Source: Granulicella sp. dw_53
Lineage (GTDB): Bacteria; Acidobacteriota; Terriglobia; Terriglobales; Acidobacteriaceae
Assembly: GCF_018449545.1 (NCBI RefSeq)
Contig: NZ_JAAVUR010000025.1
Location: forward strand, 1-39,727
Reading direction: 5' to 3'
DNA length: 39,727 nucleotides
The notes below the pieces were generated by a model. That model had not been told where the DNA came from, did not search any database, and saw only the letters and a program-made list of their open reading frames with translations. Position 1 is the first letter of the stretch. The number at the start of each line of letters is the position of its first letter. The position numbers and the translations under genes are program-made. Positions 27,632-37,208 of the stretch are shown here, in pieces.

Positions 27632-27728
27632 CGGGAAATTTCTGTTTCATACTACATTGGGTCTGTGAAGCCGCGCCGCGTTCCATCGCCATTTTCAGTT
27701 GAACTTTTGTCCGATTTTTCGTAACACT

Positions 27729-29210
27729 TTAGCGGGGAGCCACGTAAACCGTGCCATCCAGAACGACCGTGACGTCACATGAGACATATCCTACGGCACT
27801 ACTTGCACCGTTCTGTACGAGATTGACCCAGAACGAACCTGGATAGGAGTCGCTTACTGTAAATCCAATGTTTGTGCTGCAGGTCTGGCCTGAGGTTTGA
27901 GACAATGTGATTACTGGAGGAGTGAAAAACTCTGGATAGACAATGGTTTGAGTCGAAATAACATTTTGAGCAGCGGATTGGCTAGGAACGTAACCACTCA
28001 AATGCATGATGAACTTTTTGTACAGAAAATCAGAACGGACGTACTGGTCGGCATAAGTAGACAAACCGTCAGCATAGAACGCTGGACTATTTGCCTCAAA
28101 TCTCTCAATCGTTGATTTACTTAAGTTCGCCGTAAAATGAAGACATGAGTAAACGATGTTAAAATTTTCTCCACTCAAATAAACGTTTCTTAATGCAGAG
28201 TCGCCAAACACAACGCCATATATTGGATTGGCTGAAGAGTTGGAGCCTCCGGTGTAAGTATTTCCGTGAAGCGTGACTTGCTCCGTTAGATAACTTCGTC
28301 CAGCATTTACGAAATTGACCATGCTAGTGTTTGGAGTGCCATTGGCATCGAAATGATTGTTCTCTATCTGTACCGACACGGTGTTATGCAGAGTGTTTGT
28401 AACTGTCAATAGAGAAGTTCCAGCAACATTCGTATCGAAGTAATTTCCTTCGATGATTTCATTAAAGGAACTATCAATATTGAAATTTGAATTAACAAAC
28501 TGGTTATTCAAGAAATTGATGGCGTTTCCCGAAAGGACCGATACGGTCGACGCCCAGAAGTGATTTCCGGTGAAAACCCAACCTTCCCAGGCATCTGCCG
28601 CTATTCCCGTAACGAGAGGATTTAGCGCTACCATAGCTCGGAACACACAGCCCGTTACGGTTGATACTTGGGAACTGTTCACTGCGGTTGTCGTCCCATA
28701 AGGCTGTATTCCGACCCCGGTACCGTCAGAGCTAGTGAAAGTGTCATCTGCGAGAATATTGAAGTCCGCTCCAGTTGTCCGATACGCAACCGCGCCAGAC
28801 GATAAATAAAAATTGCTTTTTAAGATTGAAATGCCTTGATTCCCCGAAGAAGAAAACGCAAGATTATCCTGAATCAAAATACCCGCGTTGCTTTTGTAGA
28901 GAGCTAACCCTTCAAAGGTGATTCTGTTATTTACCGTTCCCGACGTTGAAGAACGATAAAAACAAGGGTTGCCAAAGCAAGAAATAGAGTTTCCACTAAA
29001 AGTTATGTTTTTAGTCTTAGGGAGCATAACCTGTCCCATCACGACGCTATTCATCAATACAATCCTGCAATTCAATGAACAATTAGTGCCGGCATTCTGT
29101 ATTGCGCTCGTATTATCGTTTATGCCATCACCATTTATGTAGGTAATATCATTCGTTTGCGCGGACGCGGAGAAGCACGCGAACAGCATAATGGATAGCA
29201 GTATTTTCAT
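27729..29210 (-). CDS. Secreted right-handed beta-helix protein 2
   Basis: A 493-aa exported protein with a compact signal peptide (MKILLSIMLFACFSASAQ). The opening DITYINGDGINDNTSAIQNA resembles the start of pectate-lyase or tailspike-type helices. It is followed by asparagine-rich rungs across residues 60-370 (GNSISCFGNPC, GNHFWASTVSVLSGNAINFL, IENNHFDANGTPN, GNTYTGGSNSS). The final 90 residues form a separate beta module with two cysteines that may pair. The ATG at 29210 is preceded by a GGGGGA stretch. It resembles surface glycan-binding or degrading proteins and phage-tailspike folds, with no assignable catalytic residues. Confidence 0.83.
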   Translation of the reverse strand: MKILLSIMLFACFSASAQTNDITYINGDGINDNTSAIQNAGTNCSLNCRIVLMNSVVMGQVMLPKTKNITFSGNSISCFGNPCFYRSSTSGTVNNRITFEGLALYKSNAGILIQDNLAFSSSGNQGISILKSNFYLSSGAVAYRTTGADFNILADDTFTSSDGTGVGIQPYGTTTAVNSSQVSTVTGCVFRAMVALNPLVTGIAADAWEGWVFTGNHFWASTVSVLSGNAINFLNNQFVNSNFNIDSSFNEIIEGNYFDTNVAGTSLLTVTNTLHNTVSVQIENNHFDANGTPNTSMVNFVNAGRSYLTEQVTLHGNTYTGGSNSSANPIYGVVFGDSALRNVYLSGENFNIVYSCLHFTANLSKSTIERFEANSPAFYADGLSTYADQYVRSDFLYKKFIMHLSGYVPSQSAAQNVISTQTIVYPEFFTPPVITLSQTSGQTCSTNIGFTVSDSYPGSFWVNLVQNGASSAVGYVSCDVTVVLDGTVYVAPR

Positions 29211-30064
29211 GGATCCCCCTATTGTTGGCTACTGCGGACTCTATGCTACTAATATGAAAGCTTCGTTGCATCCGGTTCCCATTGACCGACCATCCCTAAG
29301 ATCTATAACAGATGTCCCCACTGAACCGGCCGCAATCTCGCGATTCATACAGCCTGATGAAGGCACGAGCTTGCCTTGGGACGGTTATCAACTTCTCTCA
29401 ACGAAAGAAGCTGGCAAATATCGACCAAAACGATTGACCACCCCTTCAACGAAGAACAACCCTTCGCAGAATTTGGTGGGGTAAGGGCTATGCCATTGCC
29501 CCAGCTCGATCCCGATTTGCTAGGATGACTATTCAACTATCGGCCAGGCTGCCCAGTCGTTCAGCGTATCGCCATTCATCTTCCCGCTCTTTGAGACCGA
29601 CCGTAGTAACCGGCCATCCTCGATGCCGGCCGCAGTCATCCAGGCATGTATAACCAGAAGAGAACCCGCCTGGGCAACTGGCTGACCCGGGAGCAGGCCA
29701 AGGAGCTGCAGTGCGGTGTGGCCTTCATCCTTTTGATGACATATCCTTTTTTTTGATTGAGTACAGCTAAAAGAAAATTTATTTTCTTCTATTGGCAGTT
29801 AGGCCCACCTGAGGTATTTTTAGCACTGTTTCCTTTTACTTTTTACTTCTGTTCCTAGAGGATTTTCGGACATGAGCTATTTTTGTGCCTGCTGTGTTTC
29901 TCTGCCTACTCCCCATCCCTCGCATTACCGGTATCTATCTCCTTCTAGCTTTCCGATCTGAAGCTGTTGCTCATTTCCATTCCGAAATGTAGGAGTTGTT
30001 CATCCTCCTCGTTTGCAAGGTTGGTAGATGGCTTTAACTCGACTGACTTATTGTGGAGATAAGA
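29211..30064. other. Long intergenic region upstream of RHS module 2, with integrase relic
   Basis: No intact gene. It contains a short tyrosine-recombinase relic (listed separately) followed by an AT-rich tract at 29740-29900, including a perfect AAGAAAAT/ATTTTCTT inverted repeat at 29771-29788. The AT-rich stretch may carry the promoter of module 2. Confidence 0.45.
29647..29750 (+). pseudogene. Relic of a tyrosine recombinase/integrase
   Basis: A frame from about 29647 reads MYNQKRTRLGNWLTREQAKE, which matches the linker between the core-binding and catalytic domains of XerD-like and phage-type integrases (usually GNWLT-EQA--LL). Similarity lasts only about 20 residues and then stops; neither the catalytic R-H-R-Y region nor the N-terminus is present. 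It is a short fossil of a mobile element. Confidence 0.5.
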
Positions 30065-30955
30065 ATGTTCCGTAATGCATATTTGCGAAAAGCTCTCATC
30101 CTCGTCGCTCACCTCCTAGCGACCTCCCATATCTTTTTGTGGATTGCATCTAGCGGCGTCGCATTCGCCCAATCCCAGACAGAGAGCCCTTCATCAAAGG
30201 ACTTCACTCGAATAATGGGAGCCGAAGATAACGAGATTGCCGATCCCGGAGCGCCTTTAGCCTCAGGGCAGAGCGATCCGCTAGCCCTGCAGGCAATTAC
30301 CGCCTTCCTCGCTGCAGTGAATGGCAGAGCGTGGAGCGGGATGCAGGCTACCGGCACGCTGACTTCGCCTGAAGCTCCACAAAGTCAAAATCCAGCTGTC
30401 TTGACGATCAAAGATGGAGATTCATTCCGGCTGGATGTGAATACGACCACGGGTCAGCGGAGTACTAGAATTCACGGAACGTCCGGAATCATCCAGGAAA
30501 GCAATGGCACGAAACATACGTTGCCGCCGGCAACGGCCTTAGATGGTCTCTTCGCCTTCCCCCAATTGATGATGATTACTTTTCCAGACGCGCAAACCTC
30601 AGTTCTCGATCGAGGAACCGTTGCGATCAACGGGCGATCATTGCACAGGATCTCCGTTCAGCATACTTTTTCGACTGAAGCTACATCAGTCACCGTCACC
30701 CAACCGACCATTGTGGATCTTTATTTTGATCCTACGACCCACCTGCTCCTCAAGAGCGCGGCATGGATACAAGTCGATACAGCAGATCGAGCGAAGTATC
30801 TACAGGTAGTTACCTATGGTGACTATCAGACTGTCAACGGAATTGTTCTGCCTTTTTCCTATAGCCAGACGCTCAATGGACAAAGGCAATGGTCCCTGCA
30901 GTTGACTAATATTCAACTCAGTCCCGCCGTCGAAACCTCTCTTTTTACCTTCTAA
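30065..30955 (+). CDS. Secreted LolA/RseB-like protein, first gene of RHS module 2
   Basis: A 296-aa exported protein with a signal peptide (ALILVAHLLATSHIFLWIAS, then GVAFAQ). After a variable linker, residues about 80-296 form a beta-rich domain like LolA/RseB half-barrels: MQATGTLTSPEAPQ, DSFRLDVNTTTGQRSTRIHG, VDLYFDPTTHLLLKSAAW, YGDYQTVNGIVLPFSYSQ and the end LQLTNIQLS. The last two blocks match the protein before the first RHS gene, making them divergent paralogues. I start at ATG 30065 because GGAG lies 6 nt upstream; an in-frame GTG at 30053 is 4 codons earlier. The RHS gene begins 9 nt after its stop. A role in folding, export or anchoring of the RHS protein is inferred. Confidence 0.83.
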   Translation: MFRNAYLRKALILVAHLLATSHIFLWIASSGVAFAQSQTESPSSKDFTRIMGAEDNEIADPGAPLASGQSDPLALQAITAFLAAVNGRAWSGMQATGTLTSPEAPQSQNPAVLTIKDGDSFRLDVNTTTGQRSTRIHGTSGIIQESNGTKHTLPPATALDGLFAFPQLMMITFPDAQTSVLDRGTVAINGRSLHRISVQHTFSTEATSVTVTQPTIVDLYFDPTTHLLLKSAAWIQVDTADRAKYLQVVTYGDYQTVNGIVLPFSYSQTLNGQRQWSLQLTNIQLSPAVETSLFTF

Positions 30956-30964
30956 GGATGGCTC

Positions 30965-33900
30965 GTGAAAAAGCTACTTGCGGTATTTCTCTGCCTTGTG
31001 TCGGGTGCGGCGGTTCAGAATTCTATATACGCCCAGAGTTATCTCTATCAAACTGGAAACCCTCAGTTTAGTACTCAGATTCCCATTGAGAATGGATTTA
31101 TCAACGTCAATAACGGCGATATCCATATTGAAATACCCTTGGCTGCGAATGCACAACGAGGGAATCTACAGCTCAATGAGCGCCTCATCTACGACAGTCG
31201 CATATGGAAGCTTGTCTCTAATGGCGGTGTCTCATGGCAGCCCACAAATGTTCCCAACTCCGTAGGTGGATGGGTCTTCTCATCGGGCGTGCAATCTGGC
31301 ACATACAGCTTCATCTCAGCTCAGGAAACGGCTATCTGTGACGGAGCTGCTGGGTTCGGCTATACCATCCATTATAAATTTACGTGGACGGACTCCCAAG
31401 GAACGACACATCCATTTTCCGACACCGCACAAACCCAAGAGTTACAAAGTGGTGGTCCACATTGCCTCAATTACTCTGGTCCGATCAAAGCGATCCCGGC
31501 TGCGACTGCCTACGCCACCGATGGTAGCGGCTATTTCGCGGCAGTTTCGAACTATGAGACGCTTACGGTCTATGACAGGCAGGGAAACCAGTACAATCCC
31601 ACCTTTTTCACGCAAACTCCTTCCCTTAACTCCAAAGTCATTGACGCGAACGGCAATTATTGGTCCCAGGACGCCAGCGGTAATCTCATCGACACGGTCG
31701 GACGGACGCCGGTCAAGGTCAGCAAGAGCGGCAATCTCACTTTTTTCGATGTATTAGGCGAGGGCGGTGTAAACCAGCGTTATACGTTGACTACGGAAAC
31801 GATTTTCTTCAATACCAGTTTTGGTCAACCGGGGGTCGCGGAATCCGTTGGAACTTTCACCGGCGTACAGAGTATTCAACTGCCGGACGGCAGTAGTTAC
31901 TCCTTTGCATATGATTCAGGCACTGCGCCTGGAAACTACGGTGAACTAACAAGCATAACTTTGCCGACAGGCGGCGTGATCCAGTATGGATACACAAACT
32001 TCCAGGACTCCTTTCAAAATCAAAATCGTTGGGTTCATACCCGTTTGAAGGATGGTGGGACAACGACGTTTACTCCGGCAACTATTTCTCGCTGCACAGC
32101 GACCCAGGGTTGTCAGGAAACAGTCACCGTGACCAGCCCTCCAGATAAGGTTAGTCCGTCAGGTAACGATACGGTCTATACCTTTACCCTCGATAATGGT
32201 TCGTACCTCGACGGCGGTTCGTGGAATAGCGGGATCGATGCCTATCAAGGATTGGCAAGTGGCGGAGCGAAGCTTAAGTCCGTCAATACGGCATACACAT
32301 ATGCACAACTGTCTTATGTTCTAAACGTAAATGGGGTTGGCCTGCCAGCTGGCAATTACGAAGTTCCAAGCACCATAACAACCCAAACAGTTTTGCCATC
32401 TGGTCTGACATCACAGACAATTACAACTATGGACTTCTCCGGTGGCTTGCCCACTTCGATCAAAGAATGGGATTATTATCCCTCTGGGGGAGCACCTACA
32501 TCTCCGACCCGCGAAACAGACTCTGTGTATTCCTACTTGGGCAACGGACTAACTCTGCCTACTCAAGTGACCATTAAGGATGGTGTTGGAAATCAAATCG
32601 CCCAAACATCTTACGTTTATGATGAAACGGCAGGTTCCGGCCACGCTGCACTTGCGCCCGTAGCGAGTATTCCCCAGGAACCGCTGCCTGTGACAGGAAG
32701 CCGCGGTAATCTCACCACTACCTCGCGATGGCTCAACACGACGGGCGCACTCATCAGCAGCATGGCCACATATGATAGTGCCGGGTCGGTGTTGAGCAGC
32801 ACCGACCCCAATGGCACCACAACCTATGGGCATGACAGTACGGACAGCTTCGTCACTCAGGTGACCCGTCCAACAACCAATGGAGTTCAACACATCTCCA
32901 CGTCAGTCTATGATCCGAGCACGGGACTCATGACGCGTTCCGATGATGAGAGTAGTTACGCTCAGGGGTCGATTCATTCCACGCTCTATACGTATGAGTC
33001 AGCGCTGAATCGCATCCAATCTGTCACTTATCCGGACGGAGGGCAAACGACCTATACCTATCCATCAGCGAGGGAAGTAGATAGTACAAGACTCGCAACG
33101 CCTGATCCGTCGATATCTTCTCAGGCCATAGCGGATAGTTATGGACGCCCATTTCAAGTCGTGCAAGCTGGAGTTTCCAGCGAAACAAGCTACGATTTGA
33201 ATGGGAGAGTTTTTTGTATTACTAATCCGCATTTTGTTGGATCCTCCTCCACAACAGACGGCAGTACCTGTACGACACAATATGATGGCTTGAGCCGTCC
33301 AACGGTCCAGACTCAGCCCGATGGTAGTACTCTCGGTTGGTCATATCGAGGAAATGTGACAACGTCTACCGATGAGGGCGGTCACTCATGGCAGCAAACC
33401 ACGGATGCGCTGGGCCGCTTGCTAAACGTTACGGAGCCTACTGGCGCTTCGACAGGTTATATCTACGACCTGCTGAATAATCTGCGCACTATGAATCAAC
33501 TTGGATTGCCCGGAGAAGTACCGCGTGTGCGGGGTTTTGTTTATGACAGCTTGTCCCGTTTGACGTCTGCTACCAATCCTGAGTCCGGGACCGTTGGCTA
33601 CGGCTACGATGCCAACGGCAACATGATAAATAAAACGGATGCGCGAGGAGTCACGACCACTTTCGTCTACGATCTGCTCAACCGGTTGACTGCGAAAACA
33701 TCATCCGACGGATCTGTCCATTATGAATATCTGTATGACGTGAGTGGGGCACCCAACGGTGTTGGACGGCTTAGCCACTCTTCAAATGACATCAATGCAG
33801 CTGCGGCTCGTTCTTACGATGCAATGGGCCGGATCATTAAACAACAGTATTGCATTCCAAGTGACTGCCCTTCTTACTCAAGTCAAGTGAACGCTCAATA

Positions 33901-36229
33901 TGATCTCGCCGGAAATCTCATTTCACTCACCTATCCCGATGGCCGCGTCGTAAATCAAACGTGGGACAGCGGTGGTCATCTTTCTTCGGTGACGGACGCT
34001 ATCGGGGCCCAGTATTTGACACCACAGTCTACCTACAATCCCGATGGAAGCTCGTTGACGATCTGGCGCGGGAATGGCGTAGCCAGTGGGTTCGAGCGTA
34101 ACAGTCGCCAGCAGCCTTGGGCTTGGAATGTCGCTCGGATCGACGCAAACGCTCCGGGCAACCGAGGGTTACTTCTAAAGGAAGCCTGCTATGGCCCCGC
34201 AACGCCGTCCCCGAGTCCCAACGCCGTTCCAGCTTGTCCTTCATTCGGGATAGGCAATAATGGAAATATCTGGAGTATTATCGACGGTTCAGTGAGTGGT
34301 CATACGCAAACGTACAGTTATGATAGCCTCAACCGCCTATCTACTATGATCCAGGCGGATGCAGGTATGCAACAGACCTATCAATACGATTCCTTCGGTA
34401 ATCTCAATCAGGTATTCCCAGCAACCTTGGGCGGATCGGTCGGTGTGCTTCCGAACAATCAGATTCAAGGTATCGGTTACGACGGAGCGGGAAATGCAGC
34501 CGTGTACGACAATGGGCTGTTCACGACGACCTACGCGTATGATGCGGAGAACCAGCTGACGAATGTCAACAATGGGGCGGCTGTTTATACCTATGACGCC
34601 GATGGAAATCGCGTTCGCAAGGATACGGGCGGACAATGGACGGAATACATTCATTTCAACGGCCAGACCATGGCGGAAAAAAACGACGATGGAACCTGGA
34701 GTGACTACATCTTTGCTAACGGTCAACGTCTGGCGCGAGCGGATAACTACGATATTCGTATCCGCATGAGCGGGACCAATTGCTCGGGTTGCAGCAGTAC
34801 GAATACTTTTGCCGGCACTCAGTCACTGACCAATGCGAACGGTACCGTTATAAGACCAGGGGATCTGCTCACATGGCGACAATATCAGGATGGGGTTGGT
34901 AGGGGTGGAATCAGCGTTGCCTTTAGCAACAATACTGTCGGCAGTTCTGGTGTGCTGCGAGCTCTCGATGGCGAGCTCACCGATGCTGATACAAGAACGA
35001 ATAATTGGTATCAGCGGGTGGCAGATCTTAGCCCATATGCTGGATTAACTGTTTCGAATCTGAATCTCTACAATTACCAAGGAGGCGCGCCGGGTAATTG
35101 GGATATTTATCTCGGAGATATCTCCCTCGTGCATACGGATGGGACATTTGTTCCGATCTATGACCGGACTATGATGGGACTCGCACAATTTACCCCTGGA
35201 GCTGCAGAAAGTAGTGTTTCCGTGATTACGGAAAAGGCGCCGGATTCCTCCGACCCGCTCAATACCGCCTATTATCATTATGATCAGGTGGGATCGGTCC
35301 TATTCATGACAGATGCAGGTGGGTGGCCGATCTCTTCTGATTCCTATTATCCGTTTGGTCAGGCGGGTGGTCCCGTTCCCCTCACAACACCTGGTATCGG
35401 TAATCACTATAAGTTCACCGGCCAGGAGCGCGACTCTGAATCCGGTCTCGACAACTTCAATGCGAGATACCATCTTTCCGCCCTCGGACGCTTCATGTCG
35501 CCTGACCCCTACAACGGCTCCTTCGACCTCTCAAACCCCCAGAGCTTTAACCGATATGTCTACGTTAATGACAGACCGCTCACTTCTACCGATCCAACGG
35601 GACTGTTCATATTGCCGCCCGGGCCTACCGGTGCCCTCTGTGGCCCATGTGCGGGCATTATCGCTGGGGCCGGTGCGATCTATGATCTTGGAAAGCTATT
35701 AGGATGGTGGGGTGGCTCCGGCTTCCATGGGACTCTGACACCGAGACCCGAGGGCACGGGAACACCTGATTGGAATAATCCCTGGAGCGAACATATAGGT
35801 CTGCCTGCCGGGGGACCGGCCTTCGGCGGCGGTGGTCTGGGAGGATTGCTTGGTCTGCCTTCAACAGCATGCGAGTTCGGCGCTTGCGGAGCAGGGCCGA
35901 GTTCCTTCCAAGCTGCTGGCGGTGCCGTCGCAGGTACGATTGTCTGCCAGCTCGCGGAGCCATGCGGGGCGATTGAAGACTCGCTCTTAGTTATAGGTGC
36001 CGCAGCGATTGCTGGGATTGATGCCTACAACATCTATCGCGGACGCACGAACGTCGCGGACACAGGAATCACTTCTGAGGCTCAGCAACTGGTCAGCAGC
36101 GGGAAATTCCCGTCGATCTGTGCTGCCCTAGCGTTTCTACAGTCGACGACCCGAGATTCTGCCAGGCTGCAAAAGATCAAGGCGACGCAGAAGGCTTTCG
36201 GTTGCAGGCGAAACAGTACTCAATCATGA
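30965..36229 (+). CDS. Sec-exported RHS-repeat protein 2 with inserted domain and distinct C-terminal tip
   Basis: A 1754-aa RHS/YD-repeat protein starting at GTG 30965, with a signal peptide (LLAVFLCLVSGAAVQNSIYAQ). The N-terminal 600 residues are beta-rich and related in layout to RHS protein 1 (FINVNNGDIHIEIPL; LPTGGVIQYGY). YD repeats run from about 620 to 1250 (YDSLSRLTSATNPESGTVGY, YDLLNRLTAK). A separate beta-rich domain interrupts at about 1258-1410. The core then resumes and closes with FTGQERDSESGLDNFNARY, LGRFMSPDPYNG and VNDRPLTSTDPTGL at about 1545. The 209-residue tip has glycine-rich and hydrophobic stretches and ends in a compact helical motif (SICAALAFLQ, then KIKATQKAFGCRR). 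Tip activity is unknown. A DUF4288 gene follows after 16 nt. Confidence 0.92.
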   Translation: MKKLLAVFLCLVSGAAVQNSIYAQSYLYQTGNPQFSTQIPIENGFINVNNGDIHIEIPLAANAQRGNLQLNERLIYDSRIWKLVSNGGVSWQPTNVPNSVGGWVFSSGVQSGTYSFISAQETAICDGAAGFGYTIHYKFTWTDSQGTTHPFSDTAQTQELQSGGPHCLNYSGPIKAIPAATAYATDGSGYFAAVSNYETLTVYDRQGNQYNPTFFTQTPSLNSKVIDANGNYWSQDASGNLIDTVGRTPVKVSKSGNLTFFDVLGEGGVNQRYTLTTETIFFNTSFGQPGVAESVGTFTGVQSIQLPDGSSYSFAYDSGTAPGNYGELTSITLPTGGVIQYGYTNFQDSFQNQNRWVHTRLKDGGTTTFTPATISRCTATQGCQETVTVTSPPDKVSPSGNDTVYTFTLDNGSYLDGGSWNSGIDAYQGLASGGAKLKSVNTAYTYAQLSYVLNVNGVGLPAGNYEVPSTITTQTVLPSGLTSQTITTMDFSGGLPTSIKEWDYYPSGGAPTSPTRETDSVYSYLGNGLTLPTQVTIKDGVGNQIAQTSYVYDETAGSGHAALAPVASIPQEPLPVTGSRGNLTTTSRWLNTTGALISSMATYDSAGSVLSSTDPNGTTTYGHDSTDSFVTQVTRPTTNGVQHISTSVYDPSTGLMTRSDDESSYAQGSIHSTLYTYESALNRIQSVTYPDGGQTTYTYPSAREVDSTRLATPDPSISSQAIADSYGRPFQVVQAGVSSETSYDLNGRVFCITNPHFVGSSSTTDGSTCTTQYDGLSRPTVQTQPDGSTLGWSYRGNVTTSTDEGGHSWQQTTDALGRLLNVTEPTGASTGYIYDLLNNLRTMNQLGLPGEVPRVRGFVYDSLSRLTSATNPESGTVGYGYDANGNMINKTDARGVTTTFVYDLLNRLTAKTSSDGSVHYEYLYDVSGAPNGVGRLSHSSNDINAAAARSYDAMGRIIKQQYCIPSDCPSYSSQVNAQYDLAGNLISLTYPDGRVVNQTWDSGGHLSSVTDAIGAQYLTPQSTYNPDGSSLTIWRGNGVASGFERNSRQQPWAWNVARIDANAPGNRGLLLKEACYGPATPSPSPNAVPACPSFGIGNNGNIWSIIDGSVSGHTQTYSYDSLNRLSTMIQADAGMQQTYQYDSFGNLNQVFPATLGGSVGVLPNNQIQGIGYDGAGNAAVYDNGLFTTTYAYDAENQLTNVNNGAAVYTYDADGNRVRKDTGGQWTEYIHFNGQTMAEKNDDGTWSDYIFANGQRLARADNYDIRIRMSGTNCSGCSSTNTFAGTQSLTNANGTVIRPGDLLTWRQYQDGVGRGGISVAFSNNTVGSSGVLRALDGELTDADTRTNNWYQRVADLSPYAGLTVSNLNLYNYQGGAPGNWDIYLGDISLVHTDGTFVPIYDRTMMGLAQFTPGAAESSVSVITEKAPDSSDPLNTAYYHYDQVGSVLFMTDAGGWPISSDSYYPFGQAGGPVPLTTPGIGNHYKFTGQERDSESGLDNFNARYHLSALGRFMSPDPYNGSFDLSNPQSFNRYVYVNDRPLTSTDPTGLFILPPGPTGALCGPCAGIIAGAGAIYDLGKLLGWWGGSGFHGTLTPRPEGTGTPDWNNPWSEHIGLPAGGPAFGGGGLGGLLGLPSTACEFGACGAGPSSFQAAGGAVAGTIVCQLAEPCGAIEDSLLVIGAAAIAGIDAYNIYRGRTNVADTGITSEAQQLVSSGKFPSICAALAFLQSTTRDSARLQKIKATQKAFGCRRNSTQS

Positions 36230-36245
36230 ACGATCTGGAGACTTT

Positions 36246-36623
36246 ATGAGCGATCCTTTTATCCCTGAGAGCACGGAATGGTTCATCGGCGAGCTTGTGG
36301 AAGAGTTCCGGTCCGCCGATCAGCCAGAGAACCTAGTTCACATCAACACAATCCTAATCCAGGCCGATTCGCCGGAGGTCGCATACGGTAAGGCCCTCAC
36401 TCTGGGCGAATCGGCAAATCGGGTTTTCACGAACAGCGATGGCGTAGATGTTCGCGTGACCTTCAGGGGATTGCGCGGCCTCTATCCCATCTATGACCGC
36501 TTGGAAGATGGTGCGGAGCTGCTGTACGAGAAACGCGAAGGGATGAGCGATGAGGCGATTGCCAAGATGGTCAAGCCCAAAGAAGAGCTGGCCGTCTTCA
36601 GTCCAACTTGGGACGACAAGTAG
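36246..36623 (+). CDS. DUF4288-family small protein, candidate partner or immunity of RHS protein 2
   Basis: A 125-aa soluble acidic protein that matches the DUF4288 pattern as I remember it: WFIGELVEEFRS near the start, NTILIQADSPEVAYGKAL, RVTFRGLRGLYPIYDRLEDG, AELLYEKREG and the end VKPKEELAVF. It has no signal peptide or membrane helix, so it is probably cytoplasmic. The ATG at 36246 has GGAG 5 nt upstream and lies 16 nt after the RHS stop. Its position directly behind the variable RHS tip is where immunity genes sit, and a cytoplasmic protein would fit a tip with a soluble target. DUF4288 has no established function, so the role is inference. Confidence 0.83.
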   Translation: MSDPFIPESTEWFIGELVEEFRSADQPENLVHINTILIQADSPEVAYGKALTLGESANRVFTNSDGVDVRVTFRGLRGLYPIYDRLEDGAELLYEKREGMSDEAIAKMVKPKEELAVFSPTWDDK

Positions 36624-36909
36624 CTGCCGAGTCGCTGTCTCCATCTTCTCAGCCCTCGGAAATCCCTGCCTGTCACTTTCAGAATTATTTGGGCTCTTCC
36701 GTACATTTGGTGATTCTGCTCAATTTTGTCGAGAGCCACTAATCTGTTGCTGAATTCATGAGCATTAGGAGGTCGCCAACCATAAGTTTGGAGGCGACTG
36801 CTGAGGTTCGCTTCTTTGCAGCACTTTTGAGTCGATCTTCACCAAAAGTGAGGAAGAGCCCAGATAATTAGTCAAGCAACACGCAGATCTATGTGTACCG
36901 GAACGTTTC

Positions 36910-37200
36910 TTAACGCTCTTGGACCTTCGGAGCTTGAGACGGTTGTTTGATTGGAACCACTTCTGGCATCCCCTCTCCGTTGACCTGAAGTCTTACTTCC
37001 TCTGCCCTCCATCCATGGTTGATATAAAGGCTTTGAATCATCTGCTGTTGCTTGAGATAGGCAATTGTTTGTTTCTCTTCCGCTAATTGATGTTCTAAGA
37101 TCGCAACCTTAAGAGTGAGCGCTTCAACATTCGTGAGTTTTGGGGCTTCTTGCGCCATCAAAGGTGCGGCCAACAGTGCGAAGTAGATTTTATTACGCAT
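36910..37200 (-). CDS. Small secreted coiled-coil protein
   Basis: A 96-aa exported protein. I start it at ATG 37200, giving a signal peptide MRNKIYFALLAAPLMAQ and a GGA-type ribosome binding site; an upstream extension would overlap the previous gene. The mature part is a likely coiled coil (TLKVAILEHQLAEEKQTIAYLKQQQ), followed by a charged and proline-rich end. It lies 8 nt after the stop of the tail-fibre-like gene, so the two are probably cotranscribed, and it may trimerise with or chaperone that protein. I recognise no named family. Confidence 0.75.
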   Translation of the reverse strand: MRNKIYFALLAAPLMAQEAPKLTNVEALTLKVAILEHQLAEEKQTIAYLKQQQMIQSLYINHGWRAEEVRLQVNGEGMPEVVPIKQPSQAPKVQER

Positions 37201-37208
37201 GAAGTTTC

